From positions 310,001-374,000 of the forward strand of contig NC_010407.1 in the NCBI RefSeq assembly GCF_000069225.1: 64,000 nt of DNA, written 5' to 3'. Made by a program: the position numbers and the translations under genes. Source of the DNA: Clavibacter sepedonicus. GTDB lineage: Bacteria; Actinomycetota; Actinomycetes; Actinomycetales; Microbacteriaceae. Below, piece after piece: positions 40,506-49,395 of the stretch; positions within the stretch are counted from its first letter, which is position 1; every line of letters starts with the position of its first letter. The notes beneath the pieces were generated by a model, which had not been told where the DNA came from, made no database searches, and was given only the letters and a program-made list of their open reading frames with translations.

Positions 40506-41506
40506 CCGACGTCGACGGGGCGGAGCCCGCCGCCGTGCGCCTCCGTCTCGACGTCGCGTACGACGGCACGGGGTTCGCCGGCTGGGCGAAGCAGCCCGGG
40601 CTCCGCACCGTGCAGGGATCCCTCGAGGACGCGCTCGCGCAGCTGCTTGCCCGGACGCCGCCCGCGCCGACGCTCGTCGTCGCCGGACGCACCGATGCGG
40701 GCGTGCACGCGACCGGCCAGGTCGCGCACCTCGACCTCACGGAGGCGCAGATCGCGTCGCTCGACCGGCCGCCGCGAGGGCGCGCCGCCGAGGCGACCGC
40801 GGGGGAGGGGCAGCACGTCCCCACCGCCGCTCGCGCCGCCTCCGCCCTCGCACGCCGGCTGAACGGCGTGCTCGGCGCGCGGTCCGACGTCGTCGTGCTC
40901 GCGTGCGCCCCCGCGCCTGACGGCTTCGACGCGCGCTTCTCCGCCACCTGGCGCGCGTACCGCTACCGGGTCGCGGACGCCGACGGCCCCCGCGACCCGC
41001 TGCAGCGGCATCGCACGGTCGAGGTCCCGGTCGCGCTCGACGCCGCCGTGCTGCAGGAGGCGGCCGACGCGCTCCTCGGCCTCCACGACTTCGCCGCGTA
41101 CTGCAAGCCGCGCGAGGGGGCATCGACCATCCGCACGCTGCAGGAGCTCACGTGGATCCGGGCGGCGGACGGCGCGCTCGAGGCGGTCGTCCGCGCGGAC
41201 GCCTTCTGCCACAGCATGGTGCGCGCGCTCGTCGGCGCGTGCGTCGCGGCGGCGTCGGGGCGCGTCCCCGTCGCCCGGCTCCGCGAGCTGCTCGAGCTCC
41301 GCGAGCGCACGAGCGAGTTCACCGTGATGCCGGCGCGTGGCCTCGTGCTCGAGCGGGTGGGCTACCCGCGCGATGAGGAGCTCGCGGCGCGCAACGAGAT
41401 CACCCGAGCCCGGCGGGCCGCGCACGAGGTGGACCCGATCGTCGAGGGCGCCGCGGCGGCCGCGCGCGACCTCGCCCGCATCCGCGACACGCCCGGGATT
41501 GCCTGA
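40502..41506 (+). CDS. truA: tRNA pseudouridine synthase A
   Basis: The 334-residue enzyme modifies uridines 38-40 of the tRNA anticodon arm. The nucleophile is D65 in GRTDAGVHATGQ. DVAYDGTGFAGWAKQPGLRTVQG and FCHSMVRALVGACVAAASGR are family blocks. An insertion of about 25 residues (RGRAAEATAGEGQHVP) follows the first domain. ATG overlaps the acetyltransferase stop (ATGA). Its stop lies inside the -35 box of the rplM promoter. Confidence 0.96.
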   Translation: MTDVDGAEPAAVRLRLDVAYDGTGFAGWAKQPGLRTVQGSLEDALAQLLARTPPAPTLVVAGRTDAGVHATGQVAHLDLTEAQIASLDRPPRGRAAEATAGEGQHVPTAARAASALARRLNGVLGARSDVVVLACAPAPDGFDARFSATWRAYRYRVADADGPRDPLQRHRTVEVPVALDAAVLQEAADALLGLHDFAAYCKPREGASTIRTLQELTWIRAADGALEAVVRADAFCHSMVRALVGACVAAASGRVPVARLRELLELRERTSEFTVMPARGLVLERVGYPRDEELAARNEITRARRAAHEVDPIVEGAAAAARDLARIRDTPGIA

Positions 41507-41527
41507 TCGCCCCGGATCGCGTACTCT
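41484..41527 (+). promoter_or_regulatory. Promoter of rplM-rpsI with shared 14-bp element
   Basis: GCGACACGCCCGGG (41484-41497) is followed by TTGCCT (41499-41504), a 17-base spacer and TACTCT (41522-41527). The promoter lies within the end of truA. It predicts a leader of about 125 bases. Confidence 0.75.
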
Positions 41528-41656
41528 GAACCGGTTGTCTGCACGCCTGCGTGCGACGACGTACAAGGTTGAGCCCTCCACCGGATGCGTTCGCATCGAA
41601 CGCCCACGGAGCGGGATCCACGACCATCTCACCTCGAAAAGAAGGCAGTCAGATCA

Positions 41657-42103
41657 ATGACGCGCACCTATTCCCCCAAGGCCAGTGAGGTCCAGCACGA
41701 CTGGGTCGTCATCGACGCCACGGACATCGTCCTCGGCCGTCTCGCCAGCCACGCCGCCGCGCTCCTGCGCGGCAAGCACAAGGCCACGTTCGCCCCCCAC
41801 ATGGACATGGGCGACTTCGTGATCATCGTCAACGCCGAGAAGGTGGCGCTCACGGGCCAGAAGCTCGAGAAGAAGCTGGCCTACCGCCACTCCGGCTACC
41901 CGGGCGGCCTCACGGCCACCACCTACGTCGAGATGCTCGAGAAGCACCCCACGCGCGCGGTCGAGAAGGCCATCCGCGGCATGCTGCCGAAGAACTCGCT
42001 GGGTGCGGCGCAGCTGAAGAAGCTCAAGGTCTACGCGGGCCCCGAGCACCCCCACGCTGCGCAGCAGCCCACCCCGTACACCCTCGGCCAGGTCGCTCAG
42101 TAG
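41657..42103 (+). CDS. rplM: 50S ribosomal protein L13
   Basis: The 148-residue early-assembly protein. [25 protein letters not shown] and [10 protein letters not shown] are conserved. ATG at 41657 fits the family N-terminus and has GAAGGCAG upstream. It forms an operon with rpsI, 50 bases downstream. Confidence 0.98.
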   Translation: MTRTYSPKASEVQHDWVVIDATDIVLGRLASHAAALLRGKHKATFAPHMDMGDFVIIVNAEKVALTGQKLEKKLAYRHSGYPGGLTATTYVEMLEKHPTRAVEKAIRGMLPKNSLGAAQLKKLKVYAGPEHPHAAQQPTPYTLGQVAQ

Positions 42104-42153
42104 CTCCGGCTGCCGACAGCGACGACCAAAGACCTCAGAAGGAATCGAACCCA

Positions 42154-42639
42154 GTGGCTCAGATCTCAGACTCCCTCGACGTGGCTCCCGAGAGCTTCTC
42201 GACCGAGACCCCGAACGAGGAGGCCCCCAAGGCCCCCCGCGCGGTCCTCAACGTGTCCGGCGGCGCCGTCGGACGACGCAAGCAGGCCACCGCCCGCGTG
42301 CGCCTCGTCCCCGGCTCCGGCTCGATCACGGTCAACGGCCGTGAGTTCGCGGACTACTTCCCCAACAAGCTGCACCAGCAGCTCGTGAACGACCCGTTCA
42401 AGGTGCTCGACCTCCTCGGTAGCTACGACGTCGTCGCGCGCATCTCCGGCGGCGGCCCCTCCGGCCAGGCCGGCGCGCTGCGCCTCGGCATCGCCCGCGC
42501 CCTCAACGAGATCGACGAGGAGAACAACCGCGCCGTGCTGAAGAAGAACGGCTTCCTCAGCCGCGACGCTCGCGTCAAGGAGCGCAAGAAGGCCGGACTC
42601 AAGAAGGCCCGCAAGGCGCCCCAGTTCTCGAAGCGCTAA
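42154..42639 (+). CDS. rpsI: 30S ribosomal protein S9
   Basis: The 161-residue product has an N-terminal extension of about 35 residues, then the S9 core ([24 protein letters not shown]). It ends [12 protein letters not shown]; the terminal arginine normally touches P-site tRNA. The start is GTG at 42154 after AGAAGGAA. glmM follows after 23 bases. Confidence 0.98.
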   Translation: MAQISDSLDVAPESFSTETPNEEAPKAPRAVLNVSGGAVGRRKQATARVRLVPGSGSITVNGREFADYFPNKLHQQLVNDPFKVLDLLGSYDVVARISGGGPSGQAGALRLGIARALNEIDEENNRAVLKKNGFLSRDARVKERKKAGLKKARKAPQFSKR

Positions 42640-42662
42640 GGCGCTCGGGCACACCGGCAGCC

Positions 42663-44012
42663 ATGCCCCGGCTCTTCGGCACGGACGGCGTCCGCGGACT
42701 CGCCAACGGCGAGACCATCACCGCGGACCTCGCCCTGCGCCTGGCCCAGGCCGCCGCGCATGTGCTCGGCCAGGACGCCCGGGATGCCGGACGACGACCT
42801 GTCGCGGTCGTCGCCCGGGATCCCCGGGTGTCCGGCGAGTTCATCGCGGCGGCCGTGGCCGCCGGCCTCGCGAGCTCCGGCGTCGACGTGTTCGACGCCG
42901 GGGTCATCCCGACGCCGGCCACGGCGTACCTCATCGCGGACTTCGACGCCGACTTCGGCGTGATGATCTCCGCATCGCACAACCCCGCTCCCGACAACGG
43001 GATCAAGTTCTTCGCCGCGGGCGGACGGAAGCTCGCCGACGAGCTCGAGGACCGCATCGAGGCGCAGCTGAGCCAGCCCGTCCTGCTCCCCACGGGAGCT
43101 GACGTCGGCCGCATCCGCCGCTTCGCCGACGCCGAGGACCGCTACGTCCTCCACCTGCTCGGCACGCTGCAGCACCGGCTCGACGGGATCCACGTGGTCC
43201 TCGACTGCGCGCACGGCGCCGCGGCGGGCATCAGCCCCGAGGTCTCCACCGACGCCGGCGCGCGCGTGACCGTCATCGGCAACGACCCCGACGGCATGAA
43301 CATCAACGACCGGGTGGGATCCACGCACCTCGACCTCCTGGCCGAGGCCGTCCTCGGGCACGGCGCCGACGTGGGCATCGCCTACGACGGCGACGCCGAC
43401 CGCTGCCTCGCCGTCGACCACACCGGCGCGATCATCGACGGCGACCAGATCATGGCGGTCCTCGCGCTCTCCATGGCCCGCCGCGGCCTGCTGGTGGAGC
43501 GCACCCTGGTCGCGACGGTCATGAGCAACCTCGGCCTCCGCATCGCGATGGCCGAGAACGACATCACGGTGCTGCAGACCCGGGTCGGCGACCGTTACGT
43601 GCTCGAGGCCATGAACGAGGGCGGCTACTCCCTCGGCGGCGAGCAGTCCGGCCACCTCGTCATCGCGGAGCACGCCACCACGGGCGACGGGATCCTCACC
43701 GGGATCCAGCTGCTCGGCGAGATGGCGGCGACGGGCAGGAGCCTGCACGAGCTCGCCTCGGTGATGACCGTCTACCCGCAGGTGATGATCAACGTGCGCG
43801 GCGTCGACCGCGAGCGCGTGTCCGACGACGCCGAGCTGAACGCGGCCGTCGCGCGCGCGGAGGCCGAGCTGGGCGACACCGGGCGGATCCTCATGCGCGC
43901 CTCGGGCACCGAGCCCATGATCCGCGTGATGGTGGAGGCCGCCGACCAGGCGACCGCCGAGCGGCACGCGCAGGAGCTGGCGGCGCTCGTCACCGAGCGC
44001 CTCGCGATCTAG
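42663..44012 (+). CDS. glmM: Phosphoglucosamine mutase
   Basis: The 449-residue enzyme converts glucosamine-6-phosphate to glucosamine-1-phosphate for peptidoglycan precursors. The phosphoserine loop [16 protein letters not shown] has its serine at about residue 105. The metal site DGDADR, the sugar loop GEQSGH and the phosphate loop [12 protein letters not shown] are complete. ATG lies 23 bases after rpsI. The stop TAG is part of a CTAG tetranucleotide into which an insertion element has gone; the coding end is intact. Confidence 0.97.
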   Translation: MPRLFGTDGVRGLANGETITADLALRLAQAAAHVLGQDARDAGRRPVAVVARDPRVSGEFIAAAVAAGLASSGVDVFDAGVIPTPATAYLIADFDADFGVMISASHNPAPDNGIKFFAAGGRKLADELEDRIEAQLSQPVLLPTGADVGRIRRFADAEDRYVLHLLGTLQHRLDGIHVVLDCAHGAAAGISPEVSTDAGARVTVIGNDPDGMNINDRVGSTHLDLLAEAVLGHGADVGIAYDGDADRCLAVDHTGAIIDGDQIMAVLALSMARRGLLVERTLVATVMSNLGLRIAMAENDITVLQTRVGDRYVLEAMNEGGYSLGGEQSGHLVIAEHATTGDGILTGIQLLGEMAATGRSLHELASVMTVYPQVMINVRGVDRERVSDDAELNAAVARAEAELGDTGRILMRASGTEPMIRVMVEAADQATAERHAQELAALVTERLAI

Positions 44013-44971
44013 CTGTAGTTCCCAGTGAGGTTGTGAACGCGTTCGGCGGGCGTGAGTCCGCCGATGCCGGTGTGGGGGCGGTGGTGGTTGTAGTGATGCA
44101 GCCAGGCAGGGTAGGTCGCGGCGCGGGCCTCGTCGGTGCGATAGGGATGGGCGTAAGCCCATTCCGTGGCGAGGGTGCGGTTGAAGCGCTCGACCTTCCC
44201 GTTCGTCTGGGGCCGGTACGGGCGGGTGCGTTTGTGCGTGATCGATCCGAGCGCCTCGGTGAAGGCGTGGGAGCGGTAGCAGGAGCCGTTGTCCGTCAGG
44301 ACACGGATCACGGTGATGCCCGCGGCGGTGAAGAACGCGTTCGCGCGGGCCCAGAACGCGGCAGCGGTCTCCTTGCGCTCGTCGGTGAGGATCTCGGAGT
44401 ACGCGAGTCGGGAGTGGTCATCCACGGCGTGGTGCAGGAACGCGTACCCCCGTCCGGTCCGGGGGTTGTTCTTCCGGCCGGCCTGTCGGCCGAGGACTCG
44501 GTGCCCGCCGCCGTCCGGGATACGGCCGAGCTTCTTGATGTCGACGTGGACCAGATCTCCCGGCGAGGAGTGCTCGTAGCGTCGGGCAGGAGACCGCCGG
44601 GCAGGGAGCCCGGTGCTCAGATCGACGTGCTCGAGCAACGGCATCCGATACCGGTTCAGCACCCGCTCGACCGTCGAACGCGGAACGCGGAGGTGATAGC
44701 CGATGCGGTGCGGGCCCCACCGGCGAGTGAATCTCAGCGCGATGATCCGCCGCTCCCGACGCTGACTCGTGCGGGTCGGTTGCCGGTGCGGGCGGGATGA
44801 GCGATCCGTCATCGGCAACCCGGCCCGATACCGGCGAGCCCATCTCGACGCCGTCGCCGGCGAGCACTGGAACCTCTCCGCCGCACGCCGGACCGACCAC
44901 CCGTCCTCAACGATCAACCGAGCAAGCCGAACCCTGCCCGCAGGAGCGAACGGGGCATTAGCGTGAGTCAC
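44009..44971 (-). CDS. IS481-family transposase (first element)
   Basis: The 320-residue DDE transposase. An N-terminal HTH (residues about 15-55, [31 protein letters not shown]) binds the ends. The rve core has Asp in HVDIKKLG, Asp in VLTDNGS and Glu in [16 protein letters not shown]. The start is GTG at 44971. The frame runs through the terminal inverted repeat, and its TAG stop (44011-44009) comes from the flanking CTAG, not from the element itself. It shares only family-level similarity with the neighbouring transposase. Confidence 0.93.
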   Translation of the reverse strand: MTHANAPFAPAGRVRLARLIVEDGWSVRRAAERFQCSPATASRWARRYRAGLPMTDRSSRPHRQPTRTSQRRERRIIALRFTRRWGPHRIGYHLRVPRSTVERVLNRYRMPLLEHVDLSTGLPARRSPARRYEHSSPGDLVHVDIKKLGRIPDGGGHRVLGRQAGRKNNPRTGRGYAFLHHAVDDHSRLAYSEILTDERKETAAAFWARANAFFTAAGITVIRVLTDNGSCYRSHAFTEALGSITHKRTRPYRPQTNGKVERFNRTLATEWAYAHPYRTDEARAATYPAWLHHYNHHRPHTGIGGLTPAERVHNLTGNYS

Positions 44972-45068
44972 GAAGACCTCCGTGGACGTTGATGAGTGTG
45001 GTAACCCACATCGTCCCGGAGGTCTTCGCTATCCGCCCCAGCGTTCACAACCTCCCGAGGAACTACAC
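44013..45068 (-). mobile_element. IS481-family insertion sequence, first of a tandem pair
   Basis: The element is 1056 bp. Its ends carry imperfect inverted repeats of 26 bases (44014-44039 against 45042-45067, 23 matches). It is bounded by CTAG on both sides (44009-44012, 45069-45072), consistent with a 4-bp target duplication. It contains one transposase gene whose stop codon lies in the left CTAG. The second element begins right after the right CTAG. Confidence 0.9.
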
Positions 45069-45072
45069 CTAG

Positions 45073-46142
45073 GTGTACTCGGCCATGACGTTGGTGACAC
45101 TTCGGGGCGTGTGAAGAGGCCTCCTGGCTTGATGGAGCTGTTCAGTTCAACCATCGCCAGGAGGCCTCGATGTCCCACGGTAATGCTCGTCTGACGGTTC
45201 ACGGGAGGGTTCTCCTCGTGCGGCGGGTGGTGGAGGATCGTCGGCCGGTCGCGCACGTCGCGCGGGAGCTGGGGGTGTCGCGGCAGTGCGCGCATCGATG
45301 GGTGAACCGGTTCCGTGCCGAGGGGCTGCGAGGGCTGACGGATCGGTCATCGCGGCCCCGGTCAGTACCGAGGCGAACGAGCCCGGAGCGGGAACGGGCC
45401 GTGCTGGAAGCGCGGGCCCAGTTGCGGGCGGGTCCTGCGCGGCTGGCGCCGGTGACAGGTGTTCCATCCCGTACGATCTCCCGCATCCTGCGCCGGCACG
45501 GGGCGCCGCCGTTGGCATGGTTGGACCCCGTCACCGGGGCCGTGATCCGGGCATCCCGGTCAACGGCGCACCGGTATGAGCACGAGCATCCGGGTGATCT
45601 GATCCACGTGGACGTGAAGAAGCTCGGGAGGATCCCGGACGGAGGCGGCTGGCGGGTCCACGGGCGCAGCGAGCAGGTCCGCGGCCGCGGGATCGGGTTC
45701 GATTACGTCCATGCCGCGGTCGATGACCACACCCGTCTCGCCTACGCGGAGATCCATCCCGATGAGAAAGGCGCGACCGCGGCCGGGTTCCTGACCCGCG
45801 CAGCGGCGTACTTCGCCGGGCGCGGGATCACCCGGATCGAGCGGGTCATCACGGACAACGCGTTCGCCTACCGGCACTCGACCGCGTTCAAGAACGCCGT
45901 CCAGGACCTGGGCGCGCGGCAGAAGTTCATCCGCCCGCACTGCCCCTGGCAGAACGGCAAGGTCGAGCGCTTCAACCGGACCCTCGCGACCGAGTGGGCC
46001 TACCGGCAACCCTTCACCAGCAACCAACACCGGGCCGACGCGCTTGACCCCTTCATCGAGCACTACAACACTGAACGAATCCACTCAAGCCACGGGCTCA
46101 CGCCCGCGGCCCGAGTGTCACCAACGTCATGACCCAGTACAC
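45073..46142 (+). mobile_element. IS481-family insertion sequence, second of a tandem pair
   Basis: The element is 1070 bp. Inverted repeats begin GTGTACT and match over about 25 of 27 bases between 45074-45100 and the right end. CTAG flanks both sides (45069-45072, 46143-46146). It encodes one transposase on the plus strand, opposite to the first element. The CTAG between the two elements is shared. Confidence 0.9.
45170..46132 (+). CDS. IS481-family transposase (second element)
   Basis: The 320-residue DDE transposase. The N-terminal HTH is in VVEDRRPVAHVARELGVSRQCAHRWVNRF. The catalytic residues are Asp in HVDVKKLG, Asp in VITDNAF and Glu in [16 protein letters not shown]. The gene is intact and stops ten bases before the right end. 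The sequence differs clearly from the first transposase, so these are two element types, not a duplication. Confidence 0.94.
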   Translation: MSHGNARLTVHGRVLLVRRVVEDRRPVAHVARELGVSRQCAHRWVNRFRAEGLRGLTDRSSRPRSVPRRTSPERERAVLEARAQLRAGPARLAPVTGVPSRTISRILRRHGAPPLAWLDPVTGAVIRASRSTAHRYEHEHPGDLIHVDVKKLGRIPDGGGWRVHGRSEQVRGRGIGFDYVHAAVDDHTRLAYAEIHPDEKGATAAGFLTRAAAYFAGRGITRIERVITDNAFAYRHSTAFKNAVQDLGARQKFIRPHCPWQNGKVERFNRTLATEWAYRQPFTSNQHRADALDPFIEHYNTERIHSSHGLTPAARVSPTS

Positions 46143-46198
46143 CTAGCGTCGGATCCACCGCGGCTGCCCGGGCCGCGCCCGCTCGCCGAGGAGCCGCC

Positions 46199-46639
46199 AT
46201 GCCCACCTTCCGCACTCGCGTCATGCAGGCCCGCGTCAACGCGACGGGGTTGCCCGTGCCGCCGGAGGCGCTCGACGAGCTCGGCGCCGGGAAACGCCCC
46301 GCGGTCGTCGTCACGGTCGCCGGCCACACGTACCGCACGAGCGTCGGCGCGATGGGCGGGCAGGCCCTGATCCCGCTCAGCGCCGCGCATCGTGCCGCGT
46401 CGGGCGTCGCCGCCGACGACGAGGTCGAGGTGACCATCGAGCTCGACGCCGCGCCGCGCGACGCCGTGGTGCCGGACGAGGTCGCCGCCGCCTTCGCCGC
46501 GGAGCCCGCGCTCGCCGAGGCGTTCCGCGCGCTGTCGTCGAGCCGGCAGCGCGCCCTCGTGGATCCGATCGGCGAGGCGAAGACGGACGAGACCCGTCAG
46601 CGCCGCGTGGAGAAGGCGCTCGCGGCGCTGCGGGGCTGA
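46199..46639 (+). CDS. DUF1905 / YdeI-OmdA-like protein
   Basis: The 146-residue protein has a DUF1905 beta-barrel-like N-terminal half (TRVMQARVNATGLPVPPEALDELGAGKRPAVVVTVAG, then GGQALIPLSAAHRAASGVAADDEVEVTIELD). The helical C-terminus (AFRALSSSRQRALVDPIGEAKTDETRQRRVEKAL) is of the OmdA/YdeI type. The family's biochemical role is not established. GAGGAG precedes the ATG. It lies just after the second insertion element and ends at a bidirectional palindrome. Confidence 0.8.
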   Translation: MPTFRTRVMQARVNATGLPVPPEALDELGAGKRPAVVVTVAGHTYRTSVGAMGGQALIPLSAAHRAASGVAADDEVEVTIELDAAPRDAVVPDEVAAAFAAEPALAEAFRALSSSRQRALVDPIGEAKTDETRQRRVEKALAALRG

Positions 46640-46644
46640 CGCGG

Positions 46645-46662
46645 ACGACCCGCGCGGGTCGT
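46645..46662. terminator. Palindrome between convergent genes, probable bidirectional terminator
   Basis: ACGACCCGCGCGGGTCGT is a perfect 18-base palindrome between the stops of the DUF1905 gene (plus) and the XRE gene (minus). It can fold as a hairpin on either strand. Confidence 0.5.
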
Positions 46663-46667
46663 GCGGG

Positions 46668-46904
46668 TCAGGCCGCCGGCGGATCCAGCACCAGCAGGTC
46701 GCCGACCTCGCACTCGAGGGCGCGGCAGACGGCGACCAGGGTCGAGTAGCGGATCGCGCGGGCACGGTCGTTCTTCAGCACCGAGAGGTTCACCTGGCTG
46801 ACGCCCACGATCGCGCTCAGCCGCGTGAGCGTCATGCCGCGGGCGGCGAGCAGCTCGTCGAGGCGGCAGTGCACGCCGGTGGGTGCGTCGTCGTCGGCGC
46901 CCAT
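46668..46904 (-). CDS. Small XRE-family (Cro/CI-type) regulator
   Basis: The 78-residue protein is mostly one HTH domain (LDELLAARGMTLTRLSAIVGVSQVNLSVLKNDRARAIRYSTLVAVCRALEC), ending in LVLDPPAA. It resembles the YozG-type regulators that pair with DUF2975 membrane proteins. The ATG at 46904 overlaps the stop of the upstream membrane-protein gene (TGATG), so the two are translated together. It probably controls its own operon. Confidence 0.88.
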   Translation of the reverse strand: MGADDDAPTGVHCRLDELLAARGMTLTRLSAIVGVSQVNLSVLKNDRARAIRYSTLVAVCRALECEVGDLLVLDPPAA

Positions 46905-47548
46905 CAGACGAGGCCGCGGGTGTCGCGCTGCAGGGTCTCGCCGTGCTCGACCACGAGGCCCACGATCATCAGGGCGAAGCCGAGCGCGATGGTGGACGCG
47001 TCGACCTCCGCGATGACGGGCCAGAAGCCGTCGAGCCCCGTGTCCGGGTCGTTGAGCGCGTCGCCGACCATCCAGGCCACGCCCGTGCGCGCGGCGAGCG
47101 AGAGCAGCGCCGCGATCATCACGGTGCCGCCCGCGAGCGTCACGACGAGGCTGAGGCGACGGGCGAGCGGATCCGGCCGGAGCAGCCGCCGGGCGAGGAT
47201 CGCGACCGTGCCTGCGAGCGCGATGTCCACGGAGGCGTCGAGCGCGATGCGGACGACGTGCAGCGCGACTATGCCCCCCGACAGCTCGCCCACCGCGACC
47301 TCGGCCGTGCGGTACGCGCCGGCGCGGAGGTCGGCGGGTCCGGCGTCGGCCTCGGCGGGCAGGGATCCGCGCATCTCGAGCGACGTGTGCACCACCCCGG
47401 TCCGCACGGTCTCCACTGCGCTCACGACGGCCGCCGTGGCGACCGCCAGCAGCACGAGCAGGGCGATCGCGATGGCCGCCCGCAGGACGCCGCGCGTCAC
47501 GCGTGCGCTGGTGCCGGTGCCGGTGCCGGCGACGGGGGTGCGTCCCAT
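46904..47548 (-). CDS. Four-span membrane protein of the DUF2975 type
   Basis: The 214-residue protein has spans at about residues 23-43, 88-108, 125-150 and 185-205 (VLRAAIAIALLVLLAVATAAVV; VVTLAGGTVMIAALLSLAA; ALGFALMIVGLVVEHG). Its pairing with a small XRE regulator is typical of the DUF2975/YozG couple. No enzymatic motif is seen. The promoter region carries the dyad TCGTT-AC-AACGA. Confidence 0.75.
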   Translation of the reverse strand: MGRTPVAGTGTGTSARVTRGVLRAAIAIALLVLLAVATAAVVSAVETVRTGVVHTSLEMRGSLPAEADAGPADLRAGAYRTAEVAVGELSGGIVALHVVRIALDASVDIALAGTVAILARRLLRPDPLARRLSLVVTLAGGTVMIAALLSLAARTGVAWMVGDALNDPDTGLDGFWPVIAEVDASTIALGFALMIVGLVVEHGETLQRDTRGLV

Positions 47549-47566
47549 GATGCGTCCTATCGATCA

Positions 47567-47578
47567 TCGTTACAACGA
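47567..47578. promoter_or_regulatory. Candidate operator upstream of the XRE operon
   Basis: TCGTT-AC-AACGA is a 12-base dyad 19 bases upstream of the membrane-protein start, within an AT-richer stretch. Its size suits an XRE dimer, and autoregulation is the likely reading. This is inference. Confidence 0.4.
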
Positions 47579-47628
47579 ATGTCGATATGGTCGCACGGGG
47601 TCGGGCCCGGTGTCGAGGCCCGCGGCGA

Positions 47629-48048
47629 TCACGCCGGGTGCGTGCGGAACCACTCCAGGAGCCAGCGGGCGCGGGAGGGCGCGTTCGGACGTGCGGCGGC
47701 GGAGGCCGGACGGTCGAGGAAGTCGTCGTAGCCGCGGAGCTGGCGGAGGGTCGCGTCGTCGACCGTGCGGAAGCCCATCGACCAGGCGGGGAACTGCCGG
47801 GCCGGGATCTCCTCGTCGAGCAGGAGCCGCACGTCCGTGTGGCGGGGATCCGCCTCGATGGCGTCGAACACCGACTCCACCGCGTCGTGCGGGCCCTCGA
47901 GCACCTGCATGAACTTCCCGTCCCGGTGCAGCAGCAGGCCCGTGAGGCCGGTCTTCTCGTTGTTCCGCACGCATTGCCGGAGGAGCTCCGCGAGGTCGTC
48001 CTCGGTCATGTGCTGCGTGGCGGTGCTCGTGTAGACGGTCGTGCGCAT
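47629..48048 (-). CDS. BLUF-domain blue-light sensor
   Basis: The 139-residue protein is a single BLUF domain, which binds FAD and senses blue light. The signature residues are present: Y6 in TVYTS, N30 in NNEKTGLTGLLL, Q48 in FMQVLEG, and W89/M91 in PAWSMGF. A C-terminal helix of about 30 residues with DRPASAAARPNAPSRARWLLEW follows. No output domain is fused, so it should act through a partner protein. It lies 80 bases upstream of the XRE operon on the same strand; whether they are linked is unknown. Confidence 0.92.
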   Translation of the reverse strand: MRTTVYTSTATQHMTEDDLAELLRQCVRNNEKTGLTGLLLHRDGKFMQVLEGPHDAVESVFDAIEADPRHTDVRLLLDEEIPARQFPAWSMGFRTVDDATLRQLRGYDDFLDRPASAAARPNAPSRARWLLEWFRTHPA

Positions 48049-48506
48049 GGATCCCCCTCAGGCCGTCTCCCCATACTCGCGTGTCGCGGGCGCCGATGGG
48101 GACGGGGAGCGCAGGGATCGCACGGGTCGGACATCGCGGACGGCTCGGGGGGCGGCTCGGAGCCGGCGCCGGAGGGCAAGAGCCCGACGCGTCCACGGGT
48201 ACGGCGCGCGTCGGGCTCCTGCTGCTGCCGCGTCCGTTCGGGTCGGATCGCGGAGGGATCTGATGAGCTGCTCGCTGAGCGGGGGGGGGCGCTGCGAGGC
48301 GCTCGTCGGGTATCCATTCGCACGGCGGCATCGGGGGAGATCCGCTGTGCTGACGACGACTCTATGTCGCCTGTCCTCATTTCGGAGGACAAGTCGTGCA
48401 CGAACCGCGGGTGATCCGAGGGTGAGGCGAGGGTGAGAGGCCCGGCCGGCCGCGGATCCGGGCCCGCCGCGAGCCGAGACCGGAGAGACGGGGTGCGCCC
48501 GCTGGA
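48049..48506. other. Intergenic region without recognised gene
   Basis: This stretch of 458 bases lies between the BLUF gene and the next minus-strand gene. It contains a perfect 12-bp hairpin (GAGCCCGACGCG at 48180-48191 with 48207-48218), which may end the upstream minus-strand transcript. A 7-bp hairpin TGTCCTC-ATTTCG-GAGGACA lies at 48372-48391. Open frames here lack support. No RNA gene was recognised. Confidence 0.5.
48180..48218 (-). terminator. Strong hairpin, probable terminator
   Basis: Twelve perfectly paired bases (GAGCCCGACGCG and complement) around a 15-base loop. It lies downstream of the 2H-phosphoesterase-like gene and upstream of the BLUF gene on the minus strand. There is no clear U-run. 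Confidence 0.55.
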
Positions 48507-49235
48507 TCAGCCGGCGGTGCCGCCGAGGGTCCAGGTGCGGACGTGCTCCCACGTGAGCGTCGTCCACCAGCGGCCGGACCAGTCCGGGCTGGCGGTGCGG
48601 TACATGACGACCGTGTCGCCGACGAAGCCGGTCGGCACGGGCTCGTCGAGCTCGCGGATGAAGGCGCCGACCTCGTCGTGCAGGTCGGGGCGGACGAGGA
48701 GGTCGTGCGAGGCGAGCGAGAGGTGCGCCCGGAAGCGCACGGGGTCGAACGAGTGGCGCTCGGGGGACTCCATGGGCCGGCGGAACGGGGCCGCGACGCG
48801 GTCGATGTCCGCCGCGAGCGCCAGCAGCTCGGTGTTCTTGCTGCCGTCCGGCCGCTCGTCGACGTCGTAGACGAAGCCGAAGCCGTGCTCGCGGACGCCC
48901 GCGTTGTGCACGGGGAACGCGGGACGGTCGGCGAGGAGCTCGGTGACCGCCGCGACCACCCGGGCCTCGTCGTGCCCGAACGGCTGGCTCCCGATGAGGG
49001 TCGCGTGCGGGGGGAAGGCGCCCGCGGACACGAGGCCGTACTGCGCGCGGATCTGGTCGGTGATGACGGTCACGGCCCGGCAGGTGCGCGGGTCGGGGCG
49101 GAGGAAGATCCCGTAGCGGTAGGGATCGCTGTCGTCGCGGGGGAGGAGCGACGGGCGCACGTCGACGCGGCTCGCCGCCGCGGGGACGATGTCGGGTGCG
49201 GCGATGTCGTAGCCGTTCGGGTCGTCGTGGTCCAT
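48507..49235 (-). CDS. 2H-phosphoesterase-like protein (2'-5' RNA ligase superfamily)
   Basis: The 242-residue protein has two H-x-T/S motifs spaced as in 2H phosphoesterases: HAT in FPPHATLIGSQPF and HLS in FRAHLSLASHD. The start at ATG 49235 is chosen because GGAGGA lies five bases upstream. Known members hydrolyse or form 2'-5' or cyclic phosphodiester bonds in RNA or nucleotides; the substrate here is unknown. No neighbour points to a pathway. Confidence 0.78.
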   Translation of the reverse strand: MDHDDPNGYDIAAPDIVPAAASRVDVRPSLLPRDDSDPYRYGIFLRPDPRTCRAVTVITDQIRAQYGLVSAGAFPPHATLIGSQPFGHDEARVVAAVTELLADRPAFPVHNAGVREHGFGFVYDVDERPDGSKNTELLALAADIDRVAAPFRRPMESPERHSFDPVRFRAHLSLASHDLLVRPDLHDEVGAFIRELDEPVPTGFVGDTVVMYRTASPDWSGRWWTTLTWEHVRTWTLGGTAG

Positions 49236-49395
49236 GTGGGATCCTCCAGGCGTCGAGCGACGCAGGGAACGTTCCCTACGGGGCGACGACCACCGTGCCA
49301 CACCGCGGGCGGATGGGGGCGGCCGCGGGGTGAACGGCCGGTGGACGGGTGGTGCGGGCGGGAGCGGCGCGCGTGCGACGGCTGGCCGGCGGGCG

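Noticed and set aside
45286..45579. Possible accessory frame inside the second insertion element
   Set aside because: It overlaps the transposase entirely and has no ribosome site or motif.
48231..48506. Short frames in the region downstream of the 2H-phosphoesterase-like gene
   Set aside because: No ribosome site or protein-like pattern; composition typical of intergenic sequence.
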